Assembly: GCA_018398765.1 (NCBI GenBank)
Contig: JAHBMJ010005729.1
Span: forward strand, 1 to 17,186
Direction of reading: 5' to 3'
Source: Chromera velia
Taxonomy: Eukaryota; Sar; Chromeraceae
Length of the DNA stretch: 17,186 bases
Under the pieces are notes generated by a model. It was given only the letters and a program-made list of their open reading frames with translations. It was not told the DNA's origin and made no database searches. Of the stretch, positions 8,005 through 17,186 are shown piece after piece. Each line of letters opens with the position of its first letter. Position 1 is the first letter of the stretch. The position numbers were made by a program, and so were the translations under genes.

Positions 8005-9807
8005 GTGGAACGAGAACTGTGTTATACTGAGGTGGGGCCCAGTACGTTCCAAGCTGCCACAACTCACATTCCTCTCCCACGCCGGGGGCTCACAGTAGAA
8101 CAGCTCGACGGGCAAGCCAAGTCCCGTGCCGCAGAGTTGCAGTCACTTGCTGACAATGATGCATACAAGCGAGTCCCAATTGCAGAAATAGACGCCAAGC
8201 ACCGCCGCTCTGCTGTGCCCATCTATTTTGTTAACACCGAGAAGCATGTTGAGGAAGGTTCTTGGAAGTACAAGTCTCGAGTCGTTACTGATAGCACTCC
8301 TTTTTTCGATCGCCATGAAGGAGTCACAACGTCCTGCGCTACCGCTTCCCAGTCTGCTATGCGCATTGCCCTTGCCATGGCCTTTGCTCACTCCGACTTT
8401 GACCCTCATGAAATCATTGTGGCCGATGTGAAAACTGTTACAGCGTACCTCACGGCTCTCCGTTCCGATTCCCTTTATGTCCATCCCCCAAAAGATCACC
8501 CAGACTATGGGAAGTTCCTGTGGCTCCTCAACCGCACGCTTTACGGGCTCCGCGACTCTGGAAATTTGTGGGACCGCTCTCGCAATAAGACGCTCACAGC
8601 AGTAGGGTGGGTGCCTTCCTCTGTTCGAGGAATGTGGTGGAAATAGACGGGTAAGCCTGAGGCCCCCACTTCCCATCTCCTTGGTATCCTTCCCACGTTT
8701 GTTGACGACTTTGCCATCCTGCCTATTGGTCGGTCTGCAGTTCAACTAGCACACGAGATTGCAGCCAAAGGAGGTTACCAGATGAAGATCACCAAACCCA
8801 AGAACGGAACCCTCCGCTGGGCAGGGGTGGATTTCAATGTGTCATGGGACTCCGTGCATATCCACCAAACCGAGTACCTCCTGTCTCTCCCCCTCCCTGA
8901 GGGTATGGGGGATTCTGCAGATTCTTCTGCTTCCGTTCCTTCTTCCGTCCCCACTCCCCCTCCTGATTTGTTCCCCCTCCCCCCATCGTCTTGCGAGCTT
9001 CCCTCTGAACCGCCCCGTCTCTTGACAGCCCAGGAAGGAAAAGCCTTTCGTGAAAGGTTGGGGTGTCTTTCGTGGGTTGCACGAGACACTCGCCCCAACT
9101 TGTCATAAGGGTGCAATCAACTAAGCCGTCATTCCTCCGCTCCCACTCACGCCGACGCTGATTATCTCCTTTCCCTTCTCCATTATGCCCGACGCACCGC
9201 CACCTCCCGCATCCTCCGTATCTCTCGCTCTGACGTCCCTTCCACATCATCCCCCCTCTCCACTAAGTCATGGAGCGATGCCGCATTGGGGTTTACCGGA
9301 AATGCGCATCCACAGTCTGGGTAGCTCTTTACTTTAAAGTCTGCCATCCTACACTGGCGGGCATTTTTCCAAAAGCGAGTCGCCTGGTCTTCCACCCGAG
9401 CTGAACTCTACGCTGCTCATGACCTTGTTGATTTCTTAGAGTGTCTCTTACCTGTCTTGAGGTGCGTCTAGAAAGTGGGAGTCACGGCTGAAGTGGGGGT
9501 AGACTCCAATGACTTGCTGAAGCTGGTTTCCAGTGAGATGCCCCGTCTGACCGAGCGTGCCCTCCAATCCGTCATAGAGTCACTTCAGCTCTGCATCATC
9601 GAAAAATCGCCCTGCACACTCGTTCTGCACACCCTTTCCCTCCGTGATGCGCTGGATGAAGCTTCCATCCGCCTTTTGTTCATCCTTTCCCATTCTAACG
9701 TGGCTGACCCCTTGACAAAGCCAATGTCCATTAAGCTTTTACTCCCTTTTTTTACTTCTCACTCCTCTCCTTCTGTCACATCGACCCCATCTCCGATTGT
9801 CCTATAA
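8005..9807 (+). pseudogene. Copia reverse transcriptase and RNase H remains
   Basis: One continuous frame of about 1.8 kb without indels, broken only by stops at 8644 (TAG), 9106 (TAA), 9322 (TAG) and 9469 (TAG). The reverse transcriptase (RVT_2 type) shows WKYKSRVV, the first catalytic Asp in VADVKTVTAYL, LWLLNRTLYGLRDSG, and the FVDDF version of the YVDD box. Then come RDTRPN and NQLSRHSS, the usual boundary. RNase H follows with WSDAALGF and SSTRAELYAAHDLVDFL, and a C-terminal end SNVADPLTKPM typical of copia. A Pro/Ser-rich insert of about 40 residues lies between FVDDF and RDTRPN. Confidence 0.92.
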
Positions 9808-9823
9808 AAAAAAAAAAAAGGAA
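9806..9823 (+). promoter_or_regulatory. Polypurine tract of the copia element
   Basis: Fourteen A followed by GGAA, immediately before TGCATG, where the right LTR probably starts. This is the expected primer site for plus-strand DNA synthesis. Confidence 0.7.
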
Positions 9824-10107
9824 TGCATGTAATCAGCCACTTATAGAGAGGAGGCGGGCGTGTATTGGTCGGCCCGACTTGGCCGGTCCCGTGCTGCTGC
9901 GTTGCCTATCGGTGCGGCACGGTTTGAGACATTACGGAGACGGAGAAAATGCATGCGTCAATCCATGTTGTGAAATTGCTTAGTGAAATACTCAGGGTGA
10001 TTCGATGGAACAACTCTCGATCGATGAGAGCAGAAGCCGGACAAACATCTTACATTATTATTCCTGTATAGAGAACCGTGTAAGTGACTAGACTGATGTC
10101 CTTAACT
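9824..10107 (+). repeat. Right (3') LTR
   Basis: The shared part is 9837-10107; TG at 9824 directly after the polypurine tract is the likely true start. Compared with the left LTR it has an extra 12 bp and about 15 substitutions that all appear to be transitions. The true end may lie a little past 10107, since the left LTR is cut there by a deletion. Confidence 0.85.
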
Positions 10108-10150
10108 GGATCATTCTAGTTCTCTTCACCAGGTATCTCCTACGAGCTTT

Positions 10151-10190
10151 TTTGCAGCAGACAGCTAGCTACAGCTAGCTGTGCCGCAAA
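10151..10190. other. Hairpin/palindrome
   Basis: TTTGCAGCAGACAGCTAGCT (10151-10170) pairs with 10173-10190 across a 2-base loop, with one mismatch and a two-base bulge. It lies just downstream of the right LTR. Its function is unknown. Confidence 0.75.
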
Positions 10191-10974
10191 CTTTTTCAAC
10201 TTAGGCACAGACTTCGGCTTCAAGCTAAATTTAAAATTGGGCAGCCACTTTGACTGGCGGCATACTTTTTGTATTTTTTCTCCTTCTTCTGGCCTTGCCA
10301 TTCCTCCACAATATGGTGCACGCCTTAAACATCGCCTTTTCTTACCTTTTCTAGGCAGTGGACCTAGATAGCACCCGGAACGTAACCCATGCAGAACATA
10401 AATCGTATTAAATCCTATTCATAAAAACTAATAAAAACAAACGATTTTTTTTTATTTTTTTTTCTATTATTGTCTATAAAATAAACGCGGTACCAAATAG
10501 TACAAAGTTTACATAGCATATAAAGCATAATTTGAAGTAGTTAGTGAAACCCTAGGGCGGAACATATCAATCAATCAATCAAATCAAAAACGATGATTTT
10601 AGGTTAAATCCTAGACCTAGCGACGCCAGATCCTAGGCCAGATCCCAAGCTACTGACAAGGCTTTGAGCCTAAGTTTGAGGACATAAGAAAACAAAAGTT
10701 GAATTCTACTGTAATTTCTACATTCAATGGTCGGGTAATCACTAGCGTAATCAACACGAGAATCAAGCCAATGATACTTCAATCAACGCCCCGAACATTG
10801 GCCACACTTTCATACAAACTGATCTAGAAACTGATGCACACATACAACTTGAATCTCACAGCAATCGATTGACATCATGCAACAGCATGCATAATGCACA
10901 TGCGTAGAATGCATTCAATCATCACATGCATGCACCCAATATTTCATTCACTGTTGCGAGGTAGCTAGAATTCA
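10191..10974. other. Non-coding stretch between transposon and last exon
   Basis: No supported gene. It contains T-rich runs near 10443-10465, (TCAA)n near 10567-10582, and TGCATGCA-type palindromes near 10926. Confidence 0.6.
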
Positions 10975-11095
10975 TCAGATCATACCCCTGCACCACAACG
11001 GATCCATCGACAATTGAGCAATCAAACCAGCCAATTTGAAAGGAGAGGAGGTGCCAGGCAGCTCCACCAGAACGGTGAAAGCGTACGTATAGATG
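10975..11095 (-). CDS. Probable terminal exon of a minus-strand gene, product unknown
   Basis: The acceptor CTTCCTTCAG (ends 11096) is followed by an exon starting in phase 2. It encodes IYTYAFTVLVELPGTSS, then FKLAGLIAQLSMDPLWCR, and stops at TGA (10977-10975). Composition is clearly protein-like, unlike the repeats around it, with a hydrophobic helix-like core. The next recognised exon upstream (ending 12878) ends in phase 1, so at least one exon between them is unrecognised or the two belong to different genes. No family is recognised. Confidence 0.45.
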
Positions 11096-11861
11096 CTGAA
11101 GGAAGCAATGAAGGAAGACTTTCAGTAGGAAAGAGGGTAAGAATGCATGCACGCACTCACTCACTCAAACACTGCTGATCGAAGACGAATCGATCAGCTC
11201 AAAAGTCAAAAAAACAATTAACCAACCGCAGCGATCAGATGAGAAGGGAGGGCTAGATGAGGAGAGGAAAGTTCAGATCAGTTCACTCCCTCAGAGAACA
11301 ATGAAAGGAAGGAAGGGCCCTATAAAGGGAGGGAGTACAAGATTCTTTCAAGCAGCAAGCATCCTTGTGGACAGACAGACAGATCGACCGACCACTCGAC
11401 CGATCGACAAATCTCTCCCTTTTTCTTTCTTTCTTTCTTTCGTCTCCTTTGATCAAATGCGCAGTCGCCCCCCCCCCCCTCCCTTCCTTCCTCCGATGCA
11501 GCTCGATGGACTAATGAGGGGAATGACTGGCTGACTGACTGGCTGACTGACTGTTTGCTACGTACACAGTCGATGTCAGCACACAAAAAAGCCAGAGGGG
11601 GGAGGGAAGGAGCTAGGGAGAAAGCTAGGGCAGTCAGTGAGGAGGTCTCTCGGTCGACCGCAACGAACGGTCGGGTCACTTTCTTAAGAAGGCTGCATGC
11701 ATGTCTGATTGTTTGTTTCCCGTACACATTTCGTGCATTCGTTCATTGAAATGCAGGGCAAGGGGGTCAGGCCATGTTGAAGGAAGGAAGGAAGGAAGGA
11801 AGGAAGGAAGAAATAAAAGTTGACGTCAAACGGGACACGGGGCCTGCCTGCAGCTGAGGGG

Positions 11862-11914
<53 letters not shown>

Positions 11915-12877
11915 GTTTTCTGAACAGAACATTGACCCGGCCACGCATGATGAATGCACATACATATTCATTTTCCTTCGAGTCATCATTTTCGATCGGT
12001 CCTTCTTCCATTCCCTCCATCCCTCCCATGCCCTATCTCACCCCCCACTCCCGTCCAGTTTCTTTTTCTTTCTTTCACTCGATCTCTTGCCTTCCCTTCT
12101 CTTCCCTTCCCTTCCCTTCTCTTCTCTTCTTTCTCTTCCTCTTTTGACCTCCAGATGGACACATCTGATCTCGTGAAGGAAAGAAAGAAAGATTAAAAAA
12201 AGAGCGACGATGATCCAAACAAATCCAATTTCCCCACCGACCCCCTCAGCTGAAGGAGGCCACGGGGGGTCGACTGAGCGACGACTGAGCACGCGCCCTG
12301 CCTGCCTGCCGTCTCAATGGACAAAACAAAACAGGACAGGACCGTCATGAGTCAGTCAGTCAGTCTTTCCGCCTTAATTGACTCAGTGTCCCATCACCAA
12401 TGATCATCTCCTCAACCTCCCCTCCCCTCCCTCCTTGGAGAGAAGACAAGACAAGACAAGACAAGAGAACAGCTTGCTTGCTTGCGTATGTTCGCTTCTT
12501 TCTTTTGTTCCCCTTCCTGACTTAATTTCTCTTTGAATGAATGGATGGATGGGTGCCCTCACTTGCAATTAAACAAACAAACAAAAAACGGAGGGAGGGA
12601 GGGAGGACGAACCGATCTTTTCAGATAGAGAGAAAGAGAAAGAGAGAGAGAGAGAGAATAATGCCACCGCCTGACTTCCCTCCGCCAACCGGAGAGACAA
12701 AGGAAGGAAAGCCAGCAAGAGGAAGGAAGGAGATCAAAGAGAAGGAATGAGAGACAAACAAGGATCAACCATCAAACCGCTCCCCTCGCCCATTCCCCCT
12801 TCTTTTCCTCCAGCTCTCTCTCTACAATCTATTCATTCGAATGAATGCCTCCACGGTTACAGTTCCCCCCTGCTTAC
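11096..12877. other. Repeat-rich stretch, probably intronic or intergenic
   Basis: No exon could be supported. It contains (TTTC)n near 11425, poly-C at 11469-11479, (GACT/GGCT)n near 11526-11551, (GGAA)n at 11780-11809, (CA)n-(GA)n-(CAGA)n at 11862-11913, a TTCCC/TTCTC pyrimidine region at 12060-12140, (CAGT)n near 12351, (ACAAG)n near 12446, (GGGA)n near 12590, and (GA)n near 12628-12657. Confidence 0.6.
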
Positions 12878-13243
12878 GCCCTACAGGGTCAACGCCGTTC
12901 CTCCCTCTGGCTACCGTTGGTCTCTCTTTCCTCCCTTCCTCACAGCTCGGGTGTTCCTTGCTGATCTACATTTCCTCTGTCGACAAGAAAAAAGAAAAAT
13001 CACGGCATCTTTGATCGATCGATTGCGTCCCGCCCCCCCCCTTTTTTCCTGAACGACCTAGACAAGACACCTGAGCAGACAAGCTTCCATCCGTCTTGTG
13101 TCCCTCCCACTGGCGCACTACTTACCGTCAGCCTGTGGGGAAGTCGTCCGATGATCCATTCCTCTTTCTTTCTTTCCTTTCTTTGTTAAATAACCGCGAC
13201 TACAGATCTCTTGTTTCCTTATTGAAGGAATGCCATCACTTTG
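12878..13243 (-). CDS. Three candidate exons of a minus-strand gene, product unknown
   Basis: Exon 13243-13126 follows TTTGCAG and ends at a good donor (GTAAGT). It encodes QSDGIPSIRKQEICSRGYL, then a basic KKGKKERGMDHR stretch (118 nt, phase 0 to 1). Exon 12974-12944 (phase 1 to 2, donor GTGAGG) adds NVDQQGTPE. Exon 12906-12878 (phase 2 to 1, donor GTAAGC) adds GRNGVDPVG. Phases join correctly. The acceptor of the second exon needs the second AG of ACAGAG, and the third exon is the weakest. This may be the downstream part of the gene ending or continuing at 14273, or a separate gene. Confidence 0.38.
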
Positions 13244-14272
13244 CTGCAAAAAAATACATTTTCGCGTCTCTTTCTCTCTCTCTCTCCCCCTCCCTCTCTC
13301 TCTTTCTCTCTCCCTTTCTCTGTGTGTGTGTGTGTGTGTGTGTTCGTTCGCAGCACGAAGGAAGGAAGGCACGCAGCAGTCCCTCCCACCTGCAGGCCCT
13401 CCCGACAGACCCGTGTGAGCCGTCTCTCTGTGGGTCAGAAAAGAACAAAACAAAAAGAAAGAAAGAAAGAAAGAAAGAAAGAAAAAAAGAAAGAAAGAGG
13501 ATGCATGTGAGGGAAACAAGGAAGGACCTCGGCATTGCCTCTGCATACCATCCATGGGAAGGCAGGAGGGCGCGATCGATTTACGTTGAATAAGTAGGTG
13601 TTCGGTAGGAAGGAGCGAGAAGGGGGGGGGGGACGGGATGGATCGGAAGGGACGGAGAGAGAGAAGATAGGCAGGTAGGTATGAAAAAAAATTCTTTCAA
13701 ACCCAAAAACCAACCGACATGCAGTCCCGCAAGAAGGAAGGAATGCAAGAGGAAAGCCGAGTAATGGATTGAGTTGAGTTGAGTGTCGAGACATCCATCA
13801 ATCTGGCAGTCTACTACAGAAAGCTCTTCTCTCCTCTCTTTTTGTTTGATTCGCCTGCCTTCGCATCGATTTAAAAAGGTCGCAGCATCTCTTCTGCCTC
13901 TTTCCTCCTCTCTCTTCATCCATCCATCCCTCTCCCTTTTCTTTCTCTCTTTCTGTTAGTCAGCCAGTCGGTCGGTCGGACAGTCGGTCAGTCAGTCAGC
14001 AGGCATCTCTCTCTCTTATGTGCGGTCGGTCACAGCATTAAAGGAATCAAAGATCAATTAAGCATCACGTACCCCTGAAAGCAAAGCAGTGTGTGTGTGT
14101 ATCATGCATGCATGCTCTGCCGGACAAGACAGACAGACAGACAGACGATACAGGCCGGAAGGACGGAAGGAATGAGGGGCTGCTCTCTCTGTATAGAGGC
14201 GGAAGGAAGGAAGGAAGGAAGCACAGAAGACAGACAAAGTGGTGCGACGGAAGGCCAGAAAAATGCAGTCAG
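13244..14272. other. Repeat-rich stretch without a supported exon
   Basis: It contains a (CT)n region at 13268-13320 running into (GT)n at 13321-13342, (GAAA)n at 13455-13498, poly-G near 13622-13632, (CAGT/CGGT)n at 13957-14000, (CAGA)n near 14127, and (GGAA)n at 14200-14220. Open frames here are mostly repeat-encoded. Confidence 0.55.
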
Positions 14273-14401
14273 TCAAAAGACCAGAAAAAAAAAAAGAATT
14301 CTTCTCTCCCTCCCCTCTTTTTGTTTCTTCATTGCGGTTCGCGGCCTTCTTTTGTTGAGCAGGTACCTGCCTGACAAAAAAGAGACCTAGGAGAGAAAGG
14401 C

Positions 14402-14433
<32 letters not shown>

Positions 14434-14946
14434 TATCAGACAGAGAGAGGACGGGACGGTCGTTTTCCCCCCTACCGCTTTTTTTTTGCCCTCAAAGAAA
14501 GAAACGGAAGATGAATATTCAAAAAGTCGGAGGTCGAGCTGCGAGCTGGGGGGCCGATCTGTCATCGGTTCGCTCTCCCCTCCCTTCCTCTCTCCCTCCC
14601 TCCGTCCCTCCCTCTGTCTCGTCTCCCTCTTCCCCTTCCCCTCATGATGCTCGCTCGACTGGAGGGAGGGAAGGAGGGTCGATCAGTCATTCGAATATTC
14701 ATCCATCCAATCCATCCTTCCAAAGCATCCATGCTTCCTTACCGCCTGTCTGCCAGCAGGATTAACGGAAGGAAGGGAGGGAGACTTTTGCATCCCTCCC
14801 TCCTTCACTTCCTCCATTTCACACAAACACCTTAGGGGAATCAAACCACTACAACCAAGAATGTGAACACTTTCAAGGCTGCATGTATTTTGCGTCTCAC
14901 TCCACCGACATCCCTCCTTGGGTGGTAACTTCTTCAAACAAATAAA

Positions 14947-14980
<34 letters not shown>

Positions 14981-15711
14981 AACCACTACAATTAAAGGAA
15001 GAAAGAGCTGAAGGATGAATAAAATAAAAAAGGGAAAATCCATCGAAGATCCAAACCACTACCGTCAGCCGACAAATGGCGGATGAGCGCATTTGAGCGC
15101 ATCTGATCCTGTGTCTGTATTTTTTTTGGGCCTTTAGAAGTTTGGACATTCTCAAACAAACGAACAAACAAACAAACCACTACATTTTCCTTGTGTCTTG
15201 CCTTCACTACTGTTTTCTACCCACCCAACTTTTGGTTTCAAATCCTTTGAGAGAGCAACTACACGACTCCCTCCCTCCCTCCCTCCCTCTGTTCATCCAT
15301 CCATCTCTCTTCTTTCTTTCCCTTCACTCTCCTTCTGCGTCGTCGAATGTGTGTTCTTTTTTTTCTTCGAGTCGACCCATCCATCCATCCATCCATTCTG
15401 CACGTACGTCTCCTGCCCGTGTCCCTCCTCTCCTCTTCTCTCGCTGCCTTCATCCCCTCCCGTCTGCCCCCTCTCTTTGAACCAATCCTTCATTCATTCG
15501 TTCATCCATTCGGAGGAGGGGGGAAAGGGGGGAGAGAGAGACCATTTGTGCCAGCCAGATGTCAACAATCCTGTCCTGCAGGGTCTGCTGATCTGAAGGT
15601 ACGCGACTCGAAAATCCAACCAACCCACGGATGGATGGTCTCAATGAAGGAAGGAAGGAAGAAGGAAGGACAAGAAAGGAAAGGAGACATCTGATCGAAG
15701 GGGAAGGGGAA

Positions 15712-15746
<35 letters not shown>

Positions 15747-16926
15747 CATGCGGAAGTAAGTACGGACAGGCTGATACAAAAAGAGAGTCGATCGATCGAG
15801 GGCAGCATCAGCAGTCAACCGACTGACTACTTTAAGCCAATTCAAGTCGCCTCCCTCCCTCCCTCCCTCCCTCCGTCTATGAGCCTAACATTGAGTACGC
15901 CCACACACACCCAGTCATTCCACCATGATCGATGTGATGAAAGGATCTGCAGCATACCAATCGCCTTCTTTTAGACACCAATACAGAGAAATACAAAAAG
16001 AAATAAAAGAGATACAGAGAGAAAGATGATACAGAGACCACCATGATGTGATGAAAGGATCTGCAGCATACCAATCGCACGTCTGGCAGGCAGTCAGTCA
16101 GACAGCTCTCTCCTCCATTATTTCACCCTCCATCATTTCAAGTCCCCCCCCCCTCCTGCCTTCTGGAAGGAGCCTTCAGTCAGGTCCTTATCTGTCTGTC
16201 TGTCTGTCTTTTCTTTCTGTAACTACAGGACCTTCACTCACTTCAGTTCAGATCTGGCCAGTCGCACAAACCGATCCCTGCAGGCGCTGTGCCTTGCTCC
16301 TTCCATCAGTTCGCAGAAGAAATTTTCGCTTCAACGAAATAAAGACAAAGAAAGAGGGATTCAAAGTCAGTCAGTCAGTCAGACAGACAGACAGACAGAC
16401 AGGCATGAGAAGAGGAAGGCAAAATGAAAAGACCAAAGCAAAAAAAAAACTCTCTTTGCAGACCCTCCACTCACTCACTCGTCCCCGCAACCCCCATGCA
16501 GGACAGGAGAGAGGACTTCATCCCCGAATGTTTCGACTCGACTCGACTCGCCCCACACGTTCCAAAAGAACCAAAAGCGCCAGACAGACAGACACAAGGG
16601 CACTTACTTCCTTCAATACTCACACAAGCGGACGTTCGCGCGTTGAGACACAAACACAAAGAAAGAAAGAAAGAAAGAAAGGGAGAGAAACAGAAGGACT
16701 GACAGAGCAATCGGGTGCACGGATGACTGACTGGTTGGAGTCTTCACGCATCCATCAATTGACGGACGGACCGACGGACGTTGCAAAAGAAAAAGGAAAG
16801 AAAGGAGGAACGACGATCGATCGAACGATCGATCGAGTAAAATTTGAACGACACAAGCAAAGCGAACGGGAGCGAACAAACCGACCGACCGAGAAAAACA
16901 CACACCCACACACACACACACCCACA

Positions 16927-16962
<36 letters not shown>

Positions 16963-17186
16963 ATGAATGAATGAAGGAATTTTGACCAACAGCTATAGCG
17001 ACAGAAAAACACTCAGACATGCCCACGCACCTACCCGCACAGAGAGAGGCAAGACTGACCGACCGACCGCGTTGCTGACCGACTCACTGGCTGACCGTAT
17101 GACTGATCATATCATTCGACAGGTAGAGATTTTCCAAAAAGAAGCACCAAATACAGAGAGAGACTGTCTCACTCGGGGGGGGGGGG
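14273..17186 (-). CDS. Multi-exon gene of unknown function, 5' end outside the window
   Basis: Hand-built exons on the minus strand are 17186-17088 (partial), 16328-16242, 15946-15924, 15592-15543, 15244-15184, 15131-15063, 15007-14990 (optional, 18 nt), 14878-14853, 14658-14476 and 14386-14273 (TGA). Junction phases are 2, 2, 1, 0, 1, 1, 1, 0 and 0, and every one fits. Pieces read as ordinary protein: LENLYLSNDMISHTVS, FFCELMEGARHSACRDRF, DQQTLQDRIVDIWLAQM, DLKPKVGWVENSSEGKTQ, PKKIQTQDQMRSNALIRHL, LKVFTFLV, LDLRLFEYSSSVSFFEG and YLLNKRRPRTAMKKQ. Donors include GTGAGT, GTGGAA, GTCTCT, GTAGTG and GTAGGG. No family is recognised. The last two exons are less sure: exon 14658-14476 starts in a Glu/Arg/Gly-rich low-complexity stretch, and the final one might instead splice at GGCAG|GTACCTG (14367). 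Confidence 0.55.
14842..15183 (-). other. Four donors sharing GTAGTGGTTTG
   Basis: The 11-nt sequence GTAGTGGTTTG begins at 15183, 15062, 14989 and 14852 on the minus strand. Each copy directly follows a candidate exon of the right-hand gene. The first two introns are only about 52 and 55 nt long, and beyond the shared start the four intron sequences differ. Confidence 0.7.
14950..14977. repeat. (GA)n dinucleotide repeat
   Basis: Fourteen GA units, in the sense of the minus-strand gene a (TC)n pyrimidine tract 12 nt after a GTAGTG donor. Confidence 0.95.
15717..15746. repeat. (CAGA)n tetranucleotide repeat
   Basis: CAGA repeated about seven times, between two exons of the right-hand gene. 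A (CTCC)n tract lies at 15850-15875 in the same intron. Confidence 0.9.
15919..16078 (-). repeat. Direct duplication of a microexon with its splice sites
   Basis: About 40 bp are repeated at 15919-15964 and 16037-16078. On the minus strand each copy reads CGATTGGTATGCTGCAG, then ATCCTTTCATCACATC, then ATG before GTGG. The downstream-in-gene copy (exon 15946-15924) has an extra GATC, giving 23 nt; the other (16060-16042) gives 19 nt. Only the 23-nt copy keeps the frame between exons 16328-16242 and 15592-15543. Confidence 0.85.
16375..16402. repeat. (CAGT)n/(CAGA)n microsatellite
   Basis: GTCAGTCAGTCAGTC followed by AGACAGACAGACAGACAGAC, within the long first intron of the right-hand gene (16329-17087). 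The rest of that intron is mixed GAAA, CACA and GATCGATC repeat with no exon I could support. Confidence 0.85.
16897..16974. repeat. (CA)n, (GA)n and (GAAT)n compound microsatellite
   Basis: CACACCCACACA blocks followed by a GA run and GAATGAATGAATG. Confidence 0.95.
17175..17186. repeat. Poly-G run at right edge
   Basis: Twelve G at the end of the window. An open minus-strand frame runs into it, so the partial first exon of the right-hand gene may extend beyond or be confused by this run. Confidence 0.9.

Larger units (their letters stand above)
5164..10107 (+). mobile_element. Degenerate Ty1/copia LTR retrotransposon, internally deleted
   Basis: Two direct repeats (5164-5422 and 9837-10107) bracket coding remains in the order integrase, reverse transcriptase, RNase H, the order typical of Ty1/copia. 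The left LTR runs straight into the integrase core. The primer-binding site, gag, protease and the integrase zinc finger are missing, consistent with one deletion. The reading frame has one shift in integrase, another near 8020 and nine in-frame stops, so the copy is dead. A hAT-like insertion splits it at 6590-7830. No target-site duplication was found around the LTRs. Confidence 0.9.

Noticed and set aside
12747-13052. Plus-strand open frame with YRVNAVPPSGYRWSLF
   Set aside because: Part looks protein-like, but no plus-strand start or splice partners were found, and it overlaps minus-strand exons with matching phases.
14836-14925. Plus-strand exon reading YNQECEHFQGCMYF
   Set aside because: Protein-like by eye with a possible acceptor (CCTTAG), but it overlaps a minus-strand exon that fits a chain of phases, and no plus-strand neighbours were found.
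16480-16530. Possible minus-strand start exon MKSSLLSCMGVAGT with a GTGAGT donor
   Set aside because: Its phase (1) does not fit the next exon (needs 2) without using a poor acceptor.
1-17186. rRNA, tRNA, riboswitch or bacterial operon
   Set aside because: No conserved rRNA segments, tRNA cloverleaf with box A/B, or operon-like gene packing could be seen by eye.

Overview
The window looks like nuclear DNA of a unicellular eukaryote. It holds spliced genes with very small exons, a decayed Ty1/copia retrotransposon, other transposon remnants, and very dense tri- and tetranucleotide microsatellites (GAAA, GGAA, CAGT, GACC, CAGA, GAAT). One gene encodes an N-terminal signal peptide followed by a Ser/Arg-rich, transit-peptide-like stretch, as in algae with complex (secondary) plastids. 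A photosynthetic alveolate such as a chromerid would fit. That is inference from style, not from a marker gene. Both ends are homopolymers (poly-C, poly-G), so the window is probably a whole contig cut at unsequenceable runs.

Layout. (1) 94-3742, minus strand: a five-exon gene for an unrecognised 201-residue, probably plastid-targeted protein; all four introns keep phase. Its last intron holds two minisatellites and about 600 bp of pure purine repeat. (2) 3857-4465: a small element with 22-bp imperfect terminal inverted repeats and no coding capacity. (3) 4466-5163: AT-rich, non-coding. (4) 5164-10107: a Ty1/copia element in plus orientation with two LTRs. It keeps integrase, reverse transcriptase and RNase H; gag, protease and the start of integrase are deleted. 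(5) 6590-7830, nested inside the copia element: a hAT-like insertion carrying a minus-strand BED zinc finger but no catalytic domain. (6) 10108-10974: non-coding, with one strong hairpin. (7) 10975-17186, minus strand: one or two further multi-exon genes of unknown function, reconstructed by hand from splice sites and phase. The upstream gene enters from beyond the right edge.

The main theme is copying of splice sites. The last intron of the first gene ends in six tandem copies of its own 3' splice site, all in frame. In the right-hand gene, four nearby exon candidates are followed by the same 11-nt 5' splice-site sequence, and a 23-nt microexon has a second, 19-nt copy 114 bp upstream in the gene. 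No rRNA, tRNA, CRISPR or bacterial-type operon was seen. All gene models are hand-made and need transcript support.
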